From Micractinium sp. NFX-FRZ (taxonomy: Eukaryota; Chlorophyta; Trebouxiophyceae; Chlorellales; Chlorellaceae), in contig JAPTJF010000027.1 of assembly GCA_029339195.1 (NCBI GenBank), positions 1 through 64,000 on the forward strand: a stretch of DNA of 64,000 nucleotides. The letters run 5' to 3'. The stretch's first letter is position 1; each line of letters opens with the position of its first letter. The notes under the pieces were generated by a model. The model searched no databases. It saw only the letters and a program-made list of their open reading frames with translations, and was not told the origin of the DNA. The position numbers and the translations under genes were made by a program. Positions 24,543 to 36,800 of this stretch are shown here, one piece after another.

Positions 24543-25008
24543 GCGGTGCCGCCACTTGCACCAAGGGGAGCAGCTGCTCCGGATTGTGCGTGTGCTGGAC
24601 TTCTGTACAGGGTACCCACCTCCCACCTTTACTGGCACCAAGGGGGTTTCAAGGCTGTTTGCCCCTCAATTGATCTGCAATTCGTTTGCATTACTATGCT
24701 GTGTTAGCGTCTGGAATGAACCCCGCTGAGGATGACTTTATGCCATTTCACTGTACGCACGTGTCATGCCACACAGCGAGCCAATCAATCCTCCAGTGCA
24801 ACGATCGACACCCCCCCTGCCACCAACCCCCCAGCCCCCCTCTTTGATGCGTGCCTAGCCTGATTGCTGCTCAGTGTCACAAAAAGACGCATGGTCAGGT
24901 CAGCAAAACAGGATCGAAATGGATGCAAAGAGAAGGGAGGGGATGTACAGGGCCCAGATGTACTGGATTTCTATTCATTTTCATTCAAGGCAAATGCCTC
25001 TACATGGG
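24543..25008. other. Convergent intergenic region
   Basis: Holds the 3' ends of two convergent genes. No coding exon or RNA gene is seen. Confidence 0.4.
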
Positions 25009-27387
25009 CTACTGCGGCTGCAGCACGTGCAGCAGCCGGCCCAACTGTGTGCTGAGGCTGTCAAGCCTCTCATTCATTTCCCGCCGCAGCTCAGCCACCT
25101 GTCCCTGTAGCGCAAGCACTGCTGCAACAGCAGAGCCTGGAACGGCAGCGGCGGGGTCAGCAGCTGCGGGTGCAGGTATGGTTGCGGCCTCAGCTGCAGG
25201 CTGCAGCACCGGCGCTGCTGCTGGAACAAGGACGCCGCTGCGCATCTGCCACTCTGCTGCCCGCTTTGCTGCTGCATCGCTGCATGCCTGTGGGTCTTCA
25301 CCCTCCTGTGGCAGCTGCTCTAGCCGGTAGCAGCACAGCCACAGCTGCTGCTTGACGCAGCCGGCCAGCAAGGCGCTCAGGAATGGGGCGGCAGCCGCTT
25401 TGGGAGCGGCGGCCAGCAGCGCCCACACCACAGGCTGCGCTGCCCAGCTGCTGCCCGCACCCGCCTCATCGGAGGCTGCAGCACCGCCGCTGCTTCTGCT
25501 GCTGCTGCTGCTGCTGCCCACTGCCAGCGCCAGCCCTCTGACCCTGACCACGCAGTCCTCCTGCAAGCTGGCTGGCACAGGCAGCGGCACCGCAGCACTG
25601 TGTGCACGCAGCTGATGCGAGCCGCAGATGCACAGCGCTACTGCTGGTGCCGTGGATGTGCTGCTCGCCAGCAGTGCAATGCTGCCGCTGACCTCGAGCA
25701 GGCCTGGGGCAAAGGGTAGAGGCTGGGCTGCCGCTGCTGCAGGGGCCGCCGGCGTTGCTGGCTCAGATACGGCTGAGCTGCTGCTGTGGCCGCCTGCTTC
25801 GCCTGCTGCGCCATCGTTCAGCCACAGCAGCGTGGCCTGCCCTCCCTCTGCCGGCAGCCCGCTGGCGCCTGCACGCTGCTGCTGGCCAGCCAGTGGCAGC
25901 GCAGGTAAGCCTGCCACAAGCGGCATGAGCCCACGGCAGTCAGGCTGCCCCAAGGGCAGAGGCAGCAGCAGCCCGGCAGGGACGGGTGGTGAGCTGGCAC
26001 TGCGGTTGAACCGGCGGGTGAGGTCAAGCACGCTGTTCTCGCCAGCTGGCGACAGGTGAGGCAAGCCGTCTGCCTGCTCAGCCACCACCGCTGCCGCCAG
26101 GGCCGCATCTGCTGTTGGCGACCGCAGTGACAGCACATCGCTGCGGCGTGGGCTGCCGCCCTCGCCGCCAGGGGCGCTCGGCAGCAGCAGCGACATCTGC
26201 TGCCGCTGCTGCACCACCTGCACCCCTCGCAGCAGCACCTGAGGCGTCTCTGTCTGCTCCCCCTCCTGTCGCTGCTGCTGCTGCTGCTCCCCTGGGCTGA
26301 GCCACTGGCCCATCCGCCGCTCTGTCGTCACCAGCACGCGCTGGATGCCTGCCGCAGCAAGCCCGCACACCGGGCCCGGCAGGCCCGCCAGCAGCTGCCG
26401 TCTCTCCAGCAGCTGCCAGCCTGCAGGGCGGGCAGGCAGAAGCGAGCGCGCAGGCGTGACATATATGGCCAGCAGCTAAGTGTGGGGCGGATGTGGTGCA
26501 GGCCTCCTCAAGCCCGGATGCAAACACAAACAGGGTCGCACAAGCGACAGGAGACCACGTCAGGACAAGCTCCCCAACTCACCATTGCCAAAGGAAAGCA
26601 GCTCCATGTGAGTGCCCCGGCTGACCACCAGCCGGCCCCAGCAGTCGTAACCACTGCCACTGCCACCACCACCGCTGCTGCTGCTCGTGCTGCCAGTGCT
26701 GGTGGCGTCTGGCTTCAACCATGCCACGCAGCAGCGCCCTGCCAAGCCGCCGGCCCCCGCCGGGGCGAGGACCGTCGCAAGCACCCCACTGCTGCCACTG
26801 GTGTCACTGCTGCGACTGCTGCTGCTGCCGGCTGCTGTGATGTAGGTGCCGGTTGTTGGGCTGATCAGCAGGAGCTGCTCAGCTGCGGCCAGCACACACA
26901 CTGGGTGGATTGGATGCCAGGCGCATGCCTGCCAAGAGCCCGCTGCTGCTTTGAAGCTGCACATTGCGCTGCCGCTGGCAGCGTCAGGTGTGTCACGATC
27001 TGACTCTTGGACGGACACTACATGCGCTGTGCTGCCCGCCAGCGCAGTCACCCACTTGTTGTGGCTGCTGCCGCTGCTGCTGCTGCTGCTGCTGCCATTG
27101 CTGGCACAGGCGCTGCTCACCGCGACTGCTGAGATGATGACTGGGCACTGCAGCAACAGCGCTACTGGCACCACTGCTGCATTCGTGGTGCGCAGCAGCA
27201 GCAGGTGGGTGCCGGCAGCCACCACAGCCAGCTCTGTGCCAGCCACCCAAGCCAGCAGCTGCCCGCCACTGCTGCCGCGCCCCACCTCGGCCTCTGCTGC
27301 AATGCAGCACTCCAGGAGGGGCGTCGCCCGCAGCTGTGGCTGGGGCGGCAGCTGGCCGTTCTTGGGATCAACGCGGTCTTCTACCAT
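25009..27387 (-). CDS. WD40-propeller/coiled-coil protein, WDCP-like (tentative)
   Basis: Predicted 738 aa from two exons on the minus strand, 27387-26583 and 26420-25009. The N-terminal half has propeller-like strands: QLLAWVAGTELAVVAAGTHL, then ACAWHPIHPVCVLAAAEQLL, then CVAWLKPDA and CWGRLVVSRGTHMELL. These follow the order seen in human WDCP (C2orf44): GLAWTDGNQVVL, GCVWHPKCAILTVLTAQDV, CACWTQDGLRLVVAVGSSL. Both proteins end in a short coiled coil, here LQGQVAELRREMNERLDSL. Identity is low, so the assignment rests on pattern order. Long Ser, Gln and Ala runs expand the middle. WDCP itself has no settled function. A generic WD40 scaffold is the fallback reading. Confidence 0.55.
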
Positions 27388-27559
27388 TTGCTGCGCCGCA
27401 GTCGAAAGTGTTATCGCTCAGGCTGCCTTGATTTGTGGCTGCGTTGAGTGTCCCTAGCTGCTGCTACTGCTGTTGTTGGCTGCTGCTTGCTGGGTGCCGG
27501 ACCGTGGGGCTGCTAAACTTTGTGCTTGCTGCAGCCCCGCCAGGCCCACTGCTCCCGCT

Positions 27560-28221
27560 TCACTCAAGCGTGGGAAGGTCGGGAATTTGGTCCCAGCTGT
27601 AGCCCCGCCGCCCGCGGTAGGCCATGTAGGCAATGCGCCTTCAGGGGGTGAGGTTGCGCAGGGAAGGGCATTATTAGCAATGCAGGCAGGGATACGGCCG
27701 AACAGTGCACCTGGCAGAGAGTTGCAGAGTGGTTCATGGCCGGCGGAGCAATTCAGCTGCCAAACATGCTGGCTAAATAGAGGCAAGGTGCGTTCCAGCC
27801 AGGCAGGCGACCAGCCCAGCAACAAGGGCGGGCCTGAGGGCACGCTTACGTGAAGTAGAAGCCCGGGGTGAAGACGAGCATGCCCAGCACCCACAACCCG
27901 ATCAGCGCATGAGAGCCCTCAGTGCGCCACAGCACCATGCCGGAGATGAACATGGCCAGGCCTGCCGGGGAGGGCGTGCGAGGGGGAGGCAGAAGGGCCG
28001 GCGGGTCATGGTGGGGCAGCGGCGGTGGCGGCGGCAGCAAGTCAGCGGCGCAGAAGCGAGGCTGGCCGTCTCGCAGCCGCACCCTGCTGTGCTACAATGC
28101 GCGCACATAGGGTGCGGCCCAGCAGAAAGTCGCGGGAGAAGCGCGGCTCGAGCGCACCGGTGATCGTGAGGCCTATGGCGAGGTACACGGAGCGGTAGGG
28201 AATTTGCTGGACTGGCATCAT
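27560..28221 (-). CDS. TMEM230: TMEM230-like two-helix membrane protein
   Basis: Exons on the minus strand 28221-28158, 27961-27850, 27638-27560 give 84 aa. The core is IPYRSVYLAIGLTITG, then LAMFISGMVLWRTEG and LWVLGMLVFTPGFYFT, then RIAYMAYRGRRGYSWDQIP, matching the TMEM230 family IPF+A.., G.L.FLPGFY and RIAY.A+G..GYS...IP. Two transmembrane helices are evident. The family acts in vesicle and endosome trafficking. The last intron ends in a less usual AAG acceptor. The start at 28221 is the first of two adjacent Mets; animal members carry about 30 more N-terminal residues, so a 5' exon may be missing upstream, where the frame stays open to 28497. Confidence 0.78.
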
Positions 28222-28771
28222 TCCGTCTAACCGCTTGCGGGCCCTCGGCTTCAACACAAAAATGGTCTGGCTTTGACTAGCCGCTGAACGGGCGAAGAAG
28301 CATGTCGGAGCAGCTGTAAATTGTTCACAGTTTGCGAAACTCTGGTCAGAATACTGGTCGCCGCGTCTTGCCGGTCCCACGGTGAGGCAAAGCCAGGCGC
28401 CGCCGCCAGCAGGCGCCTCGTCACGCCGCGGTTGTGAAAACTGCCAGCCCTGCAAGTAGGTATGATGAGCGTCACTGCTCAGGACAGCTGTATGCAACGT
28501 GCTGGCAGGATGGTATTAGCTGATGGACCGGAGCAGAAGGAGCCTTTTAGGCGGGTTCAGCAGGCAAGCCCGCACAGAATGCCTGCGGGCCCGGGCACAG
28601 TGCAACGTGCCCTCCCACAGACTGTGCATGGGACGCTTCCTCACACAGATGTTGCAATAATATCAAGTATCAGGAAGAATGGTAGAGAAGGGGTTTAAAT
28701 CAATGAATATTATGGCAAGGCAGTGCAGCAAGCAGGTTGGGAGGAGCACGGCGGTACGAGTCGCGCTGCAC
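28222..28771. other. Intergenic between two minus-strand genes
   Basis: Downstream of the fucosyltransferase stop and upstream of the TMEM230-like gene. It may include an unrecognised 5' exon of the latter. Otherwise nothing is seen. Confidence 0.35.
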
Positions 28772-31700
28772 TCATTGTTGTGCCACCGCTGCTGCTGCCG
28801 GCGGCGGCGGCGGCGGCGGCGGCGACATGCGCAGCAGCTTCCGGTCCGCCAGGATCTGGCACACCTGGCAGCGGCTGTGCGGCAGCTCATCGATCACGCC
28901 CTTCACCAGGCGCTGGTACCCGGGGTTCAGCTGCTCAAAGGGTCGCCGCCGCCACGCTGAGCGCGCCTCCCACGCGTCGGCATCCGCCAGCACCCGCTTC
29001 ACCTCCGCCGCCAGCTCATCCATGGAGGGGTGCTCCTCCACAAAGATGGCGCTGTCGTTGGCGGGCATGAAGTCCTGCTTCGCGTTGGGCGCGCCCAGGT
29101 ACAGCGGTATGCACCCAGTGGACAGCACGTCCCACGGCTTCTCCGTCACGTAATCCTCCACGTTTGAGTTCTCCATGGCCACGCACACCCGGTACCCCTG
29201 CATGATCTTGCGCTTGGCGTAGATGCGGTGCGGCAGCTTGGCCGGCTCCGCCTGCGGCGCCACCTCCGGCTCCTGCTTGTTCTTCATGCACGTCCCCATC
29301 GCGTGGACGGTCACCCCCCGGTCATGCAGCGCCTTCATGATCTTCTCCCGCTCGTTCTTGGGGGCGCAGTTGCTGCAGCAGGGGGAGCGGGTGAGCTGAA
29401 GGTGAGCGGGTGCGTGCAACAAGTGAGCACCTTTACCACCGCCACCCGCGTGTTCTTGGGGGCGCAGTTGCTGCAGGCAGGGAGGCGGAGGAATGGAGCT
29501 GGGAGTGAGTGAGTAGCTGCTGCACGCGGGGGCATGAGGAAGGAATGAGATGGAGCGGCCTCCCCCGCCTCCTCCCGCTTGTTCCTTGGTGCGCAAGTGC
29601 ATGGGGGCGGAGCAAAGGGGGCCCCCCGCCACGTGGGGCCACTGGGCAGGGGAGGGCTGGGCAGTTCGTAAACACATGCACAGAAGGCGGGTTAGCCAGC
29701 CCTCACCGAAGGGGGTGAGCTGGGAAGAAGAAGTCCCCTCCTGTAAGAGGGGATGCCATACAGACAGCACGCTCCAGCAGCCGCAACTGCTGGCCACCCA
29801 CACCAGGTGGGCGGGTGCACCCCGAGACTGCACCGGACTTGCCCTACCCGTCATCCTGCCTTCAGTTGCCCCCCAACCCGCTTTGGCAGCGCAGCACCGG
29901 CCCCCCTTCTATCCCCCTTGCGGCAGCGTGTTGACCAGCCACCTTGCTCTGCCAGCCTGGCAGGCCCCATGTGCGGCCCCTCTGCCCCACAGGCCCCGCC
30001 GTGCCAGGCAGAGTGACCCACACAGACGTGCCTGTTCATGTACATCACAGCCGGCTCCCGCTCCTCCCAGCGCGGCAGCTCCTCCTCCGGGCTGCTGCGT
30101 ATGTCAAAGGGTTCGTACGCCACTATCGCCTGGCTGTCCAAGCGGCTGGGGGCAGGGGAGGGAGGCAAGGGATGCGGGGGTATGAGTGGGCATTCCCCAG
30201 GCACACCATGCAGGCACCCTGCACCTGTCGGCCCAGGCACCTCGTCAGCATGCACCTGAACCGGCGCGCGGCCCCACCGCCCTCACTCACTATGTCATGT
30301 TGATGTCAAATTTGGACATGATAGCGGGGTCTGCCTGCTGCACGTAGAAAACTGAAGATTCCATGCTCATCCCAATAAAGGCCTGCTCGGGTGGGTGGGT
30401 GGGTGGGTGGGTCGGCGGGGTGAGCCTTGAGGGGTGGGGTGGGACACTCTTGGGAGAAAGCGCCTTGAGAAAAGCACTGGGCCTTTCAGGGCAAGGGCGG
30501 TACGCAGAAAGCACGGTGCGGCAGGACTGGGATGAGTTGGGGGCCTGGGCATTCGGCCGCTGGCAGGTTTGTGAGCGTTGGTGGGGCCCGTCCCGTGAGG
30601 CACCGACTGGGCGTGGCGCCTCACCTGGCCTTTGAACGAGCGTGTCGGCATGGCAACCCCCGTGTGGGGCAGGTGGAACCACCTGTAGCGGGGTGAAGCA
30701 GTGAGCAGCCGAGGGGGTTTGGGGTGGGGTGGGGTGTGCGAAGGAAGGGGCGCGCAGAGGTACAGGCTGAGAGGGGTACACCTCGCTCACGGCGCGCCCA
30801 CCTCACACATGCGTGCCCTGCTGTGCGCAACTTGCTGCCCCGTGCGTCCACCATTTGCCGCCCCTTCTCACCCCATCCAGCCCCACTTGCTGCATCCTCT
30901 CTGCTCTGAGCTGTGCTGCCCCGGCGCACCTGGTGTGCCTGCCCCACCCTCCATCCCGCACACGCCCCCCTCCATACTGCATGCGACACTGCGTGGCGTG
31001 CCGCAACATGATGAATCGGCATGCACGGCACACACCACCATGACAGCAGATGCCGATGTAAGCGTTGTGACAAGGGGTAACTCACTGCGCATCAGCGGTG
31101 GCACGGTCTGCCTCGACTTCGCTGAAGCGGCACGTCAGCGGGCGGCCGCGGTGAGTGCAAGGCGTGGTCCCGTTGAAATCGCCTGTTGCGGGGGCGGGCA
31201 GGTGGGGCGGGAGCGAGGGGGAGGGGTGCCGCACCCTGAGCGGGCCGGCAGGACAGAGGGCAAAGGGCCGAGTTCCACATGCATGCACAGCGAACAGCCT
31301 GCGCACCACGGGTGAATCCAAACACGCCTGCCTGCCACCCATGGTTAGCCGCCCCGGTTGCCTGCTCTCACCCCATGCCCAAGACAGGGCAGGCCAGCGT
31401 GCCTCCACCCCACCCCAGCCTCCCCAAGCGCACCGGTTGCCTTCCAAAAGTGTATTGTGGCTACAAACACTTTCACTTCATCCACGTATGCCGTCTCGTT
31501 GAGCTGCGGAGCTGCCTCGTAGTGCGCCTGAAAGTTCTGGTACCCGGTGAGCACCTGCTTGTGGCACCTGCAATGCCCGGGGCGAAATGGGAGGGACGCA
31601 GGTGGGGGCGCGAGGAGCACACCAACAGGGCCCCCCGCAGAATCCACTTTCAGGGATGAGCAGCGGTGCAAATGGGCGGGGCAGCAGCGGTGCAGCGCAA

Positions 31701-32284
31701 TGTGGCGGCAGTGCAGTGTGGTGGAGCTGCGGCGGCGGAAAGAGGGCGCAGCAGCATGCGGGCCGCTTGCCTGGGCTCGCCAGCATTAAACGCTGCGGCA
31801 TCACACAGGCCATTCCTGGCAGTCCTGAAGACTGCTCCCAGCCAGGTGGCCAGCAAGCCCTGCGATCTTGCGGGCACCGCTTGCTGCTGCAACTGCCGAG
31901 CGGGTGCACTGCTGCGGCTGTCGGGCGCGTGCCGGTCAATGGACTGCAACCGGGCAGCCATGGAGGCGGCAAGCACCAGTCCCAGGGCCACCTGCAGCAC
32001 AGCAGCAGTGGTGGATTGCCGACTAAGTTGGCCAGGGAGGACAGGACCACAGCTAGGGCCGCCAGGGCAGAGCGCCAGACAGGCCTGCTCGGTGACGTGG
32101 GGCTGTGGCGGCGGCGCAGGCGGCGGCAGCGGCGGCAGCGGTCATTTTCACCGCCTGCGCCGGCGGCCATTGCTGACCGCGCTACTGGTTGACACCGCGA
32201 CGTACTGGTCTCTGCGGCACTCACCAGGAGCGTGGCCGTTGACCGGCGGCGTCGGGGTCGCTGAAAGGCGGTGAGCCCAGCCAT
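28772..32284 (-). CDS. GT10 alpha-1,3/4-fucosyltransferase, Golgi type II membrane protein
   Basis: Transfers fucose from GDP-fucose to glycans in the Golgi lumen. Exons on the minus strand 32284-32225, 31991-31771, 31567-31434, 31182-31086, 30682-30625, 30382-30291, 30145-30032, 29372-28772; 458 aa. A short basic tail (RPRRRR) and one helix (TATLLVALGLVLAASMAARL) give type II topology. Family blocks: ADAQWFHLPH; FIGMSMES; MTYRLDS across a splice; SNCAPKN across the next; and the GDP-fucose motif AMENSNVEDYVTEKPWDVL (about residues 324-342), followed by GCIPLYLGAPN. The C-terminus ends in a Pro/Ala run. Two introns need GC donors (after 31771 and after 30032) to keep phase and to restore GEPRC and MNSNC. 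Copies of the last exon's 5' edge lie just upstream. Confidence 0.9.
29431..29470 (-). repeat. Echo of fucosyltransferase last-exon start
   Basis: Upstream copy of the acceptor and exon start: CAG followed by CAACTGCGCCCCCAAGAAC is identical to the true exon start at 29372, 98 bp away. It then diverges (ACGCGGGTGG versus GAGCGGGAG) and ends at a plausible GT donor. Phase excludes joining it to the true exon in frame. A weaker third copy lies near 29570-29605. Confidence 0.8.
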
Positions 32285-33866
32285 GGCCCTGGCTGCTGCC
32301 CGGTCTGTACCTCTACTAACAAACCCGCGGCTTACTATGGAGACTTTGAAGAAGCCCGAAAACGGAGCGCCAGGCCACAATTGGTGCATACACCTCCAGT
32401 ACCCTCCATGCCTTTTTGCCAGCCTGGACATCTGGACATCCATGCTCCGGACGCGCCCTTAGGGAAGATCGCAGGTCGTGAAGCAGCAAGCGCAGCAGGA
32501 GCCCAAGTGGCAGGCACGGTGGTGGCGGCGGCCACGGTGATTGCTGTGGCGGCAGCGGCGGGCACCTGTGCAGGCACAGCACAATAAATTTGGATATGCG
32601 GCGTGTGTACGCACTTTAACACGCCAGATGCTCACCGCTTGTGTCAGTGCTATGGTTGCAGCCGTCGCTGATCGCCCCACCGCTTCCGCCACCCACGGTG
32701 CCCTGCAACATACCCGCAACCGGCAGCCCGACCAGCCACCGCTCCATCAAACCGTCCTCATCACTTTCATGAGGACGAATCACAAGCACGATGTATGGAA
32801 TGCGAGTAAGTATACATGCAGTTCTGCGCAAGGACTGTACCTCCACGTATCTGCTGCAAACACAACTTGTTCCTGACGCGTTTGGGCAGCTGCCAACAGT
32901 TTCAGTGTCAGGGGGCAGGATGATGTGGTGGGGGGCAGGTCAGGCGGCCTGAACCCATGCGTCTTCGCTTCTGGGTGCCCCCAGGGGCAGATGAACCGAG
33001 GCGGGTCGAGGCGGGTTCTGAGACCCCCTCCTACACCAGAGCCAGCTGCCCTTGCATGTGCTGTGCGTGGCCTGGCCGGCGCTGGCCCCGGCCTGTCGGC
33101 CTGATGTCAACATAATTCCACTGCTCCAGACCCCACCAGCTGCGCTCGCGTGGCTCCGGTATTGCTTGCTTTCTGGCCTGTTTTATGACACTTGTCTTTC
33201 TTGCTGTCTGGCCTGTGATATCCTGTCTTAGCTTTTCTAGCATTTCTGTAAGCCCACTGGCAGCCGACAGAGGGGGGGAGGGGGAGGATGCATTGTCAAG
33301 GCCACTTTGTTGCCGTCAGCCTACCTTCCTTTAGCTTCAGCTCTGTCCTCAGGAGCCAAAATCTCTACCAGGTTGCATCTGCAATGCTTACGGGAGTTTT
33401 TCAACCGGAAATTGGGTGCCAATGTCCTATGGTATGGCCCGGTTGCGGCGGCGGCAGAGAGGCGGGGAGCCAGTTGTGCATGCATATGTTTATGCTGGAA
33501 AGCACGGGTTTCATACGCTACGACATTTTGAATTTCAACTTGTAAAAGTTTCCATAGCAAGAGAACTAGCAAGGCATCATTATGAAGAGTACTGGGCCAG
33601 GTGCCGCATCAAAGGGCGGCAGCGGCGGCGGCGGCGCGCGTCATGCTGAGGTGGCGCAGTCCAGGCATGACCATCGCACCGCACAACGCATATAATATCA
33701 CCCAACCACGCCTCTGGCCTGTCCGCCCCACCTTGCCGCAGCTCTTTCGATCGCACCTCTTTTCGATCGGCAGCCGCCTGGCAGCGGGCCATTCGCCACC
33801 TCGGTCAGTTTCAACAACAACGGCGAGCGCTTGAACGCGAAAGGCACCCGCCGGGCAGCCCCGGCC
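32285..33866. other. Divergent intergenic region with less GC-rich patch
   Basis: 1.58 kb between the fucosyltransferase and CPSF2 starts, presumably with both promoters. Bases 33240-33600 are clearly less GC-rich than the rest. Their open frames (for example 33307-33531) match nothing I recognise. Confidence 0.35.
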
Positions 33867-36800
33867 ATGGCCGCCACCGGCGGCGGCGGGGAGCCGCCCG
33901 CCGGCGTGCGCTTTGTCCCGCTGCTTGGCGTGCTCGGCCGGCAGCCTCTCAGCTACCTTCTTGAGCTGGAGGGCTTTACCATCCTCCTAGACTGCGGCTG
34001 GAATGACGCTTATGACCCTGCCCTGCTGGCGCCGGTGGTGGCGGTGCTGCCGAGTGTGGACGCCGGTAAGGGGATCACAGCGGCAGGCGGGGGTTGGCTG
34101 GGAGGCGAGAACATTGGAGGCAGGGGCAAGCAGGGGAGGGCTCGTGCCATCTGCCTGCCTGCCGATCGGAGGGAGGGATGCCATGCTGGGTGCAGCGGCA
34201 GCAGCGGGCAGCAGCAGGAGCAGCAGGAGCCGGCAGGCAGGTGCTTGCCTGCAGGTGCGGCCGCCATTGCCACTCTAGGCTGCCGCACCCGCTGTGGTAC
34301 GGCGGAGAGAGGAGCAGATTGGGACACCCAGACCAGCTTCTCCCTTCCCCGTCTGCAGTGCTGCTGTCACACTCGGACCCCGCCCACCTCGGCGCCCTGC
34401 CCTACCTGGTGGGACGGCTGGGGCTGGCTGCCCCCGTCTATGCCACGGCGCCGGTGCACAAGATGGGGCAGATGGCCATGTATGACCAGTACCTCAGCAG
34501 ACAGGTGGGCGGAAGCTGGCTGTTGAGTGTGCAGACAGGTGGGCGGAAGTGGGCTGTTTGGTGTGCAAACCAGACAGGTGGGGGGAAGTGGCTGTTATGT
34601 GTGCACATCAGACGGGCGGGTGGAAGCTGGCTCGGTGTTCAGCTCTTGAGCCTGCGGCTGTGTCGATCAGCTGCATGCATTCACGCACACTGCCAACCAC
34701 AGTCATCCAAATAAACACACCGTCTTCCCCTTCCTGGGCTCCCCTCTGCAGGGCCAGAGCGACTTTGACACCTTCAACTTGGATGACGTGGACGCAGCGT
34801 TTGCGCGCGTCATGCCGCTACGGTACCAGCAAAACTGGGCGCTCAGGTGGGCTTCAATGTGCTGAGCAGTGCTGTGCGTGTGCGCGGTGCTGTCGGTGTG
34901 TACGTGGAGTATTGTGCGGTTTGTGAGGGCTGCCCTTGTGCCTCCCATCTGCGCCAACAGCTGCCCACGCCAGCAGCTGCCTGCGTGCCCGCCTTCCAGT
35001 CATGCCCCGCCCTCCCCTTCCTGCTTGCCAGCGCCGCTCCTCGCCCCCTGCCAATCCGCCAAGTCACGCCACCAACTGTCCCACTGCTCAGCCTCCCCTG
35101 CCTCCTCCCATCTCCCGCTGCACCTGCAAGGGCGCAGGCACCCTCCTGACCCTCTCAGCTGCCTCGCCCCTGCCAACTGACCCACTGCTTCCCGCCCTGA
35201 AGGCTGAACCGCTCCCAATTCCTTCCCTACCTCCTGCAGCGGCAAGGGCGCGGGCATCGTGCTGACCCCCTTTGCAGCGGGGCACCTGCTGGGCGGTGCG
35301 GTGTGGCGCATCCGGCGCAACGGGGAGGACTATGTATATGCCGTGGACTGGAACCACAGGTGGGTGCCTGCCTGTTGCGGCATTGTCAAGGCATCAAGCG
35401 TGTGCCTTCACTTGCGGAGGTGCTGGGGTTACGTTGCAGGCGTTGGGAGGCAAGGCTGCCAGGGGCGGCGCGCGCACACCAGTGTGGCAGCGGGCACTGG
35501 GACGGGTGGGGAGGTTGGTTTCCACACAAAAGAAAGGAGGAGGGTCGTGTGCGTGCTCTGGACGGGCACCCGTATGTAGAGAGTTGCTTTCGTGTTGCCT
35601 GGTGCGAGTTGGAGGCACAAGTGCATGTGAATGGGTGGATTGCGGAGAGCACTACCCACCCACCCAGGCGTGTCCCCACGCCCGCTTGCTGCCCCACTCC
35701 CTCGCGCCGCCCCTTGCAGGGAAGACAGGGCAGCTGAGCGGGGCAGTGCTCAGCAGTGCCCTCCAGATCTTGCACCCTGCGCCCTTTTGCAAGGAATCCA
35801 CCCCGCCTCTGCCCACAGGAAGGAGCGGCGCCTGAAGGGCAAAAGCGCTCAACAGTGCCCCCAGCTTGTCATGCTGTGCCCCGTCACTTCTTCACAAGAA
35901 ATCCACCCTGCTCCGCCCCTGGCCCGCAGGAAGGAGCGGCACCTGAACGGCACGGTGCTGGAGAGCGCCTTCCAGCGGCCCGCCCTGCTCATCAGCGACG
36001 CGTGGAACGCGCTGCGCACGGCGCCCGACAAGTGCGCGCTGCGCTGTGCTGCGCCACGCTGCGCCGTGCCGTGCTCTCATTACATCATTGCCAAGACATG
36101 CCAAGGCAGCTTACTGTTGACGGGTTGTGCCCTGCGCCCCTCAGTGCCGCCCTGTGCTGACGCTGAGCTGTGTGTTGGTCACCGCCACATCATCCTTGCT
36201 TCTCACCAAACCACCACCTCTTGCCCACCCCGGCAGGCCCAACAAAGAGCAGGAGCTTCTCAATGCCGTGATGGCCACGCTGCGTGGGGACGGCAGCGTG
36301 CTCATGCCTGTCGACACCGGTGGGCGGAGCGGGGCGAGGCGGGGCGGGCCGGGCTGAAAGTGGAAAGGGAGGGTTGTGCTGTCCGGGCTGCGCTGAGGGT
36401 TGGCTGGCTGAGAGGGCTGCCTGCTCGCTTGTACGCTGCCCAACATCTGCCTTGCCCTGCCGTGCCCCTTTCTCTCCCAACATCAGCCATCACCCACCGC
36501 TGCTGCTGCCCCACTCTGGGGCCAGCCGTCCGCCTGCTATAGCCGGTGCTGCCTGCCGTTACCCCGTTCCCGCCCCTTCCCTATCTCAACCGACGCCCGG
36601 CCCCGCGCAACTGCCCTTGCGCTCCGCCAGCCGGCCGCTTGTTGCAGCTACCGCTGCTCCCCCTCTCTTTATCCCACCTTCCAATATACCCGCCAACCCT
36701 GCCCCGCCCCGTCCCCCGTCCCCACCCCGCCCCCATGCCCCAGCCGGCCGCCTGCTGGAGCTTGTCCTGCTGCTGGAGCGGCACTGGGTGGAGCACCGCC

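Noticed and set aside
29431..29470. Alternative coding exon for the fucosyltransferase
   Set aside because: It ends in phase 0 while the next acceptor needs phase 2, so it cannot join in frame; kept as an echo instead.
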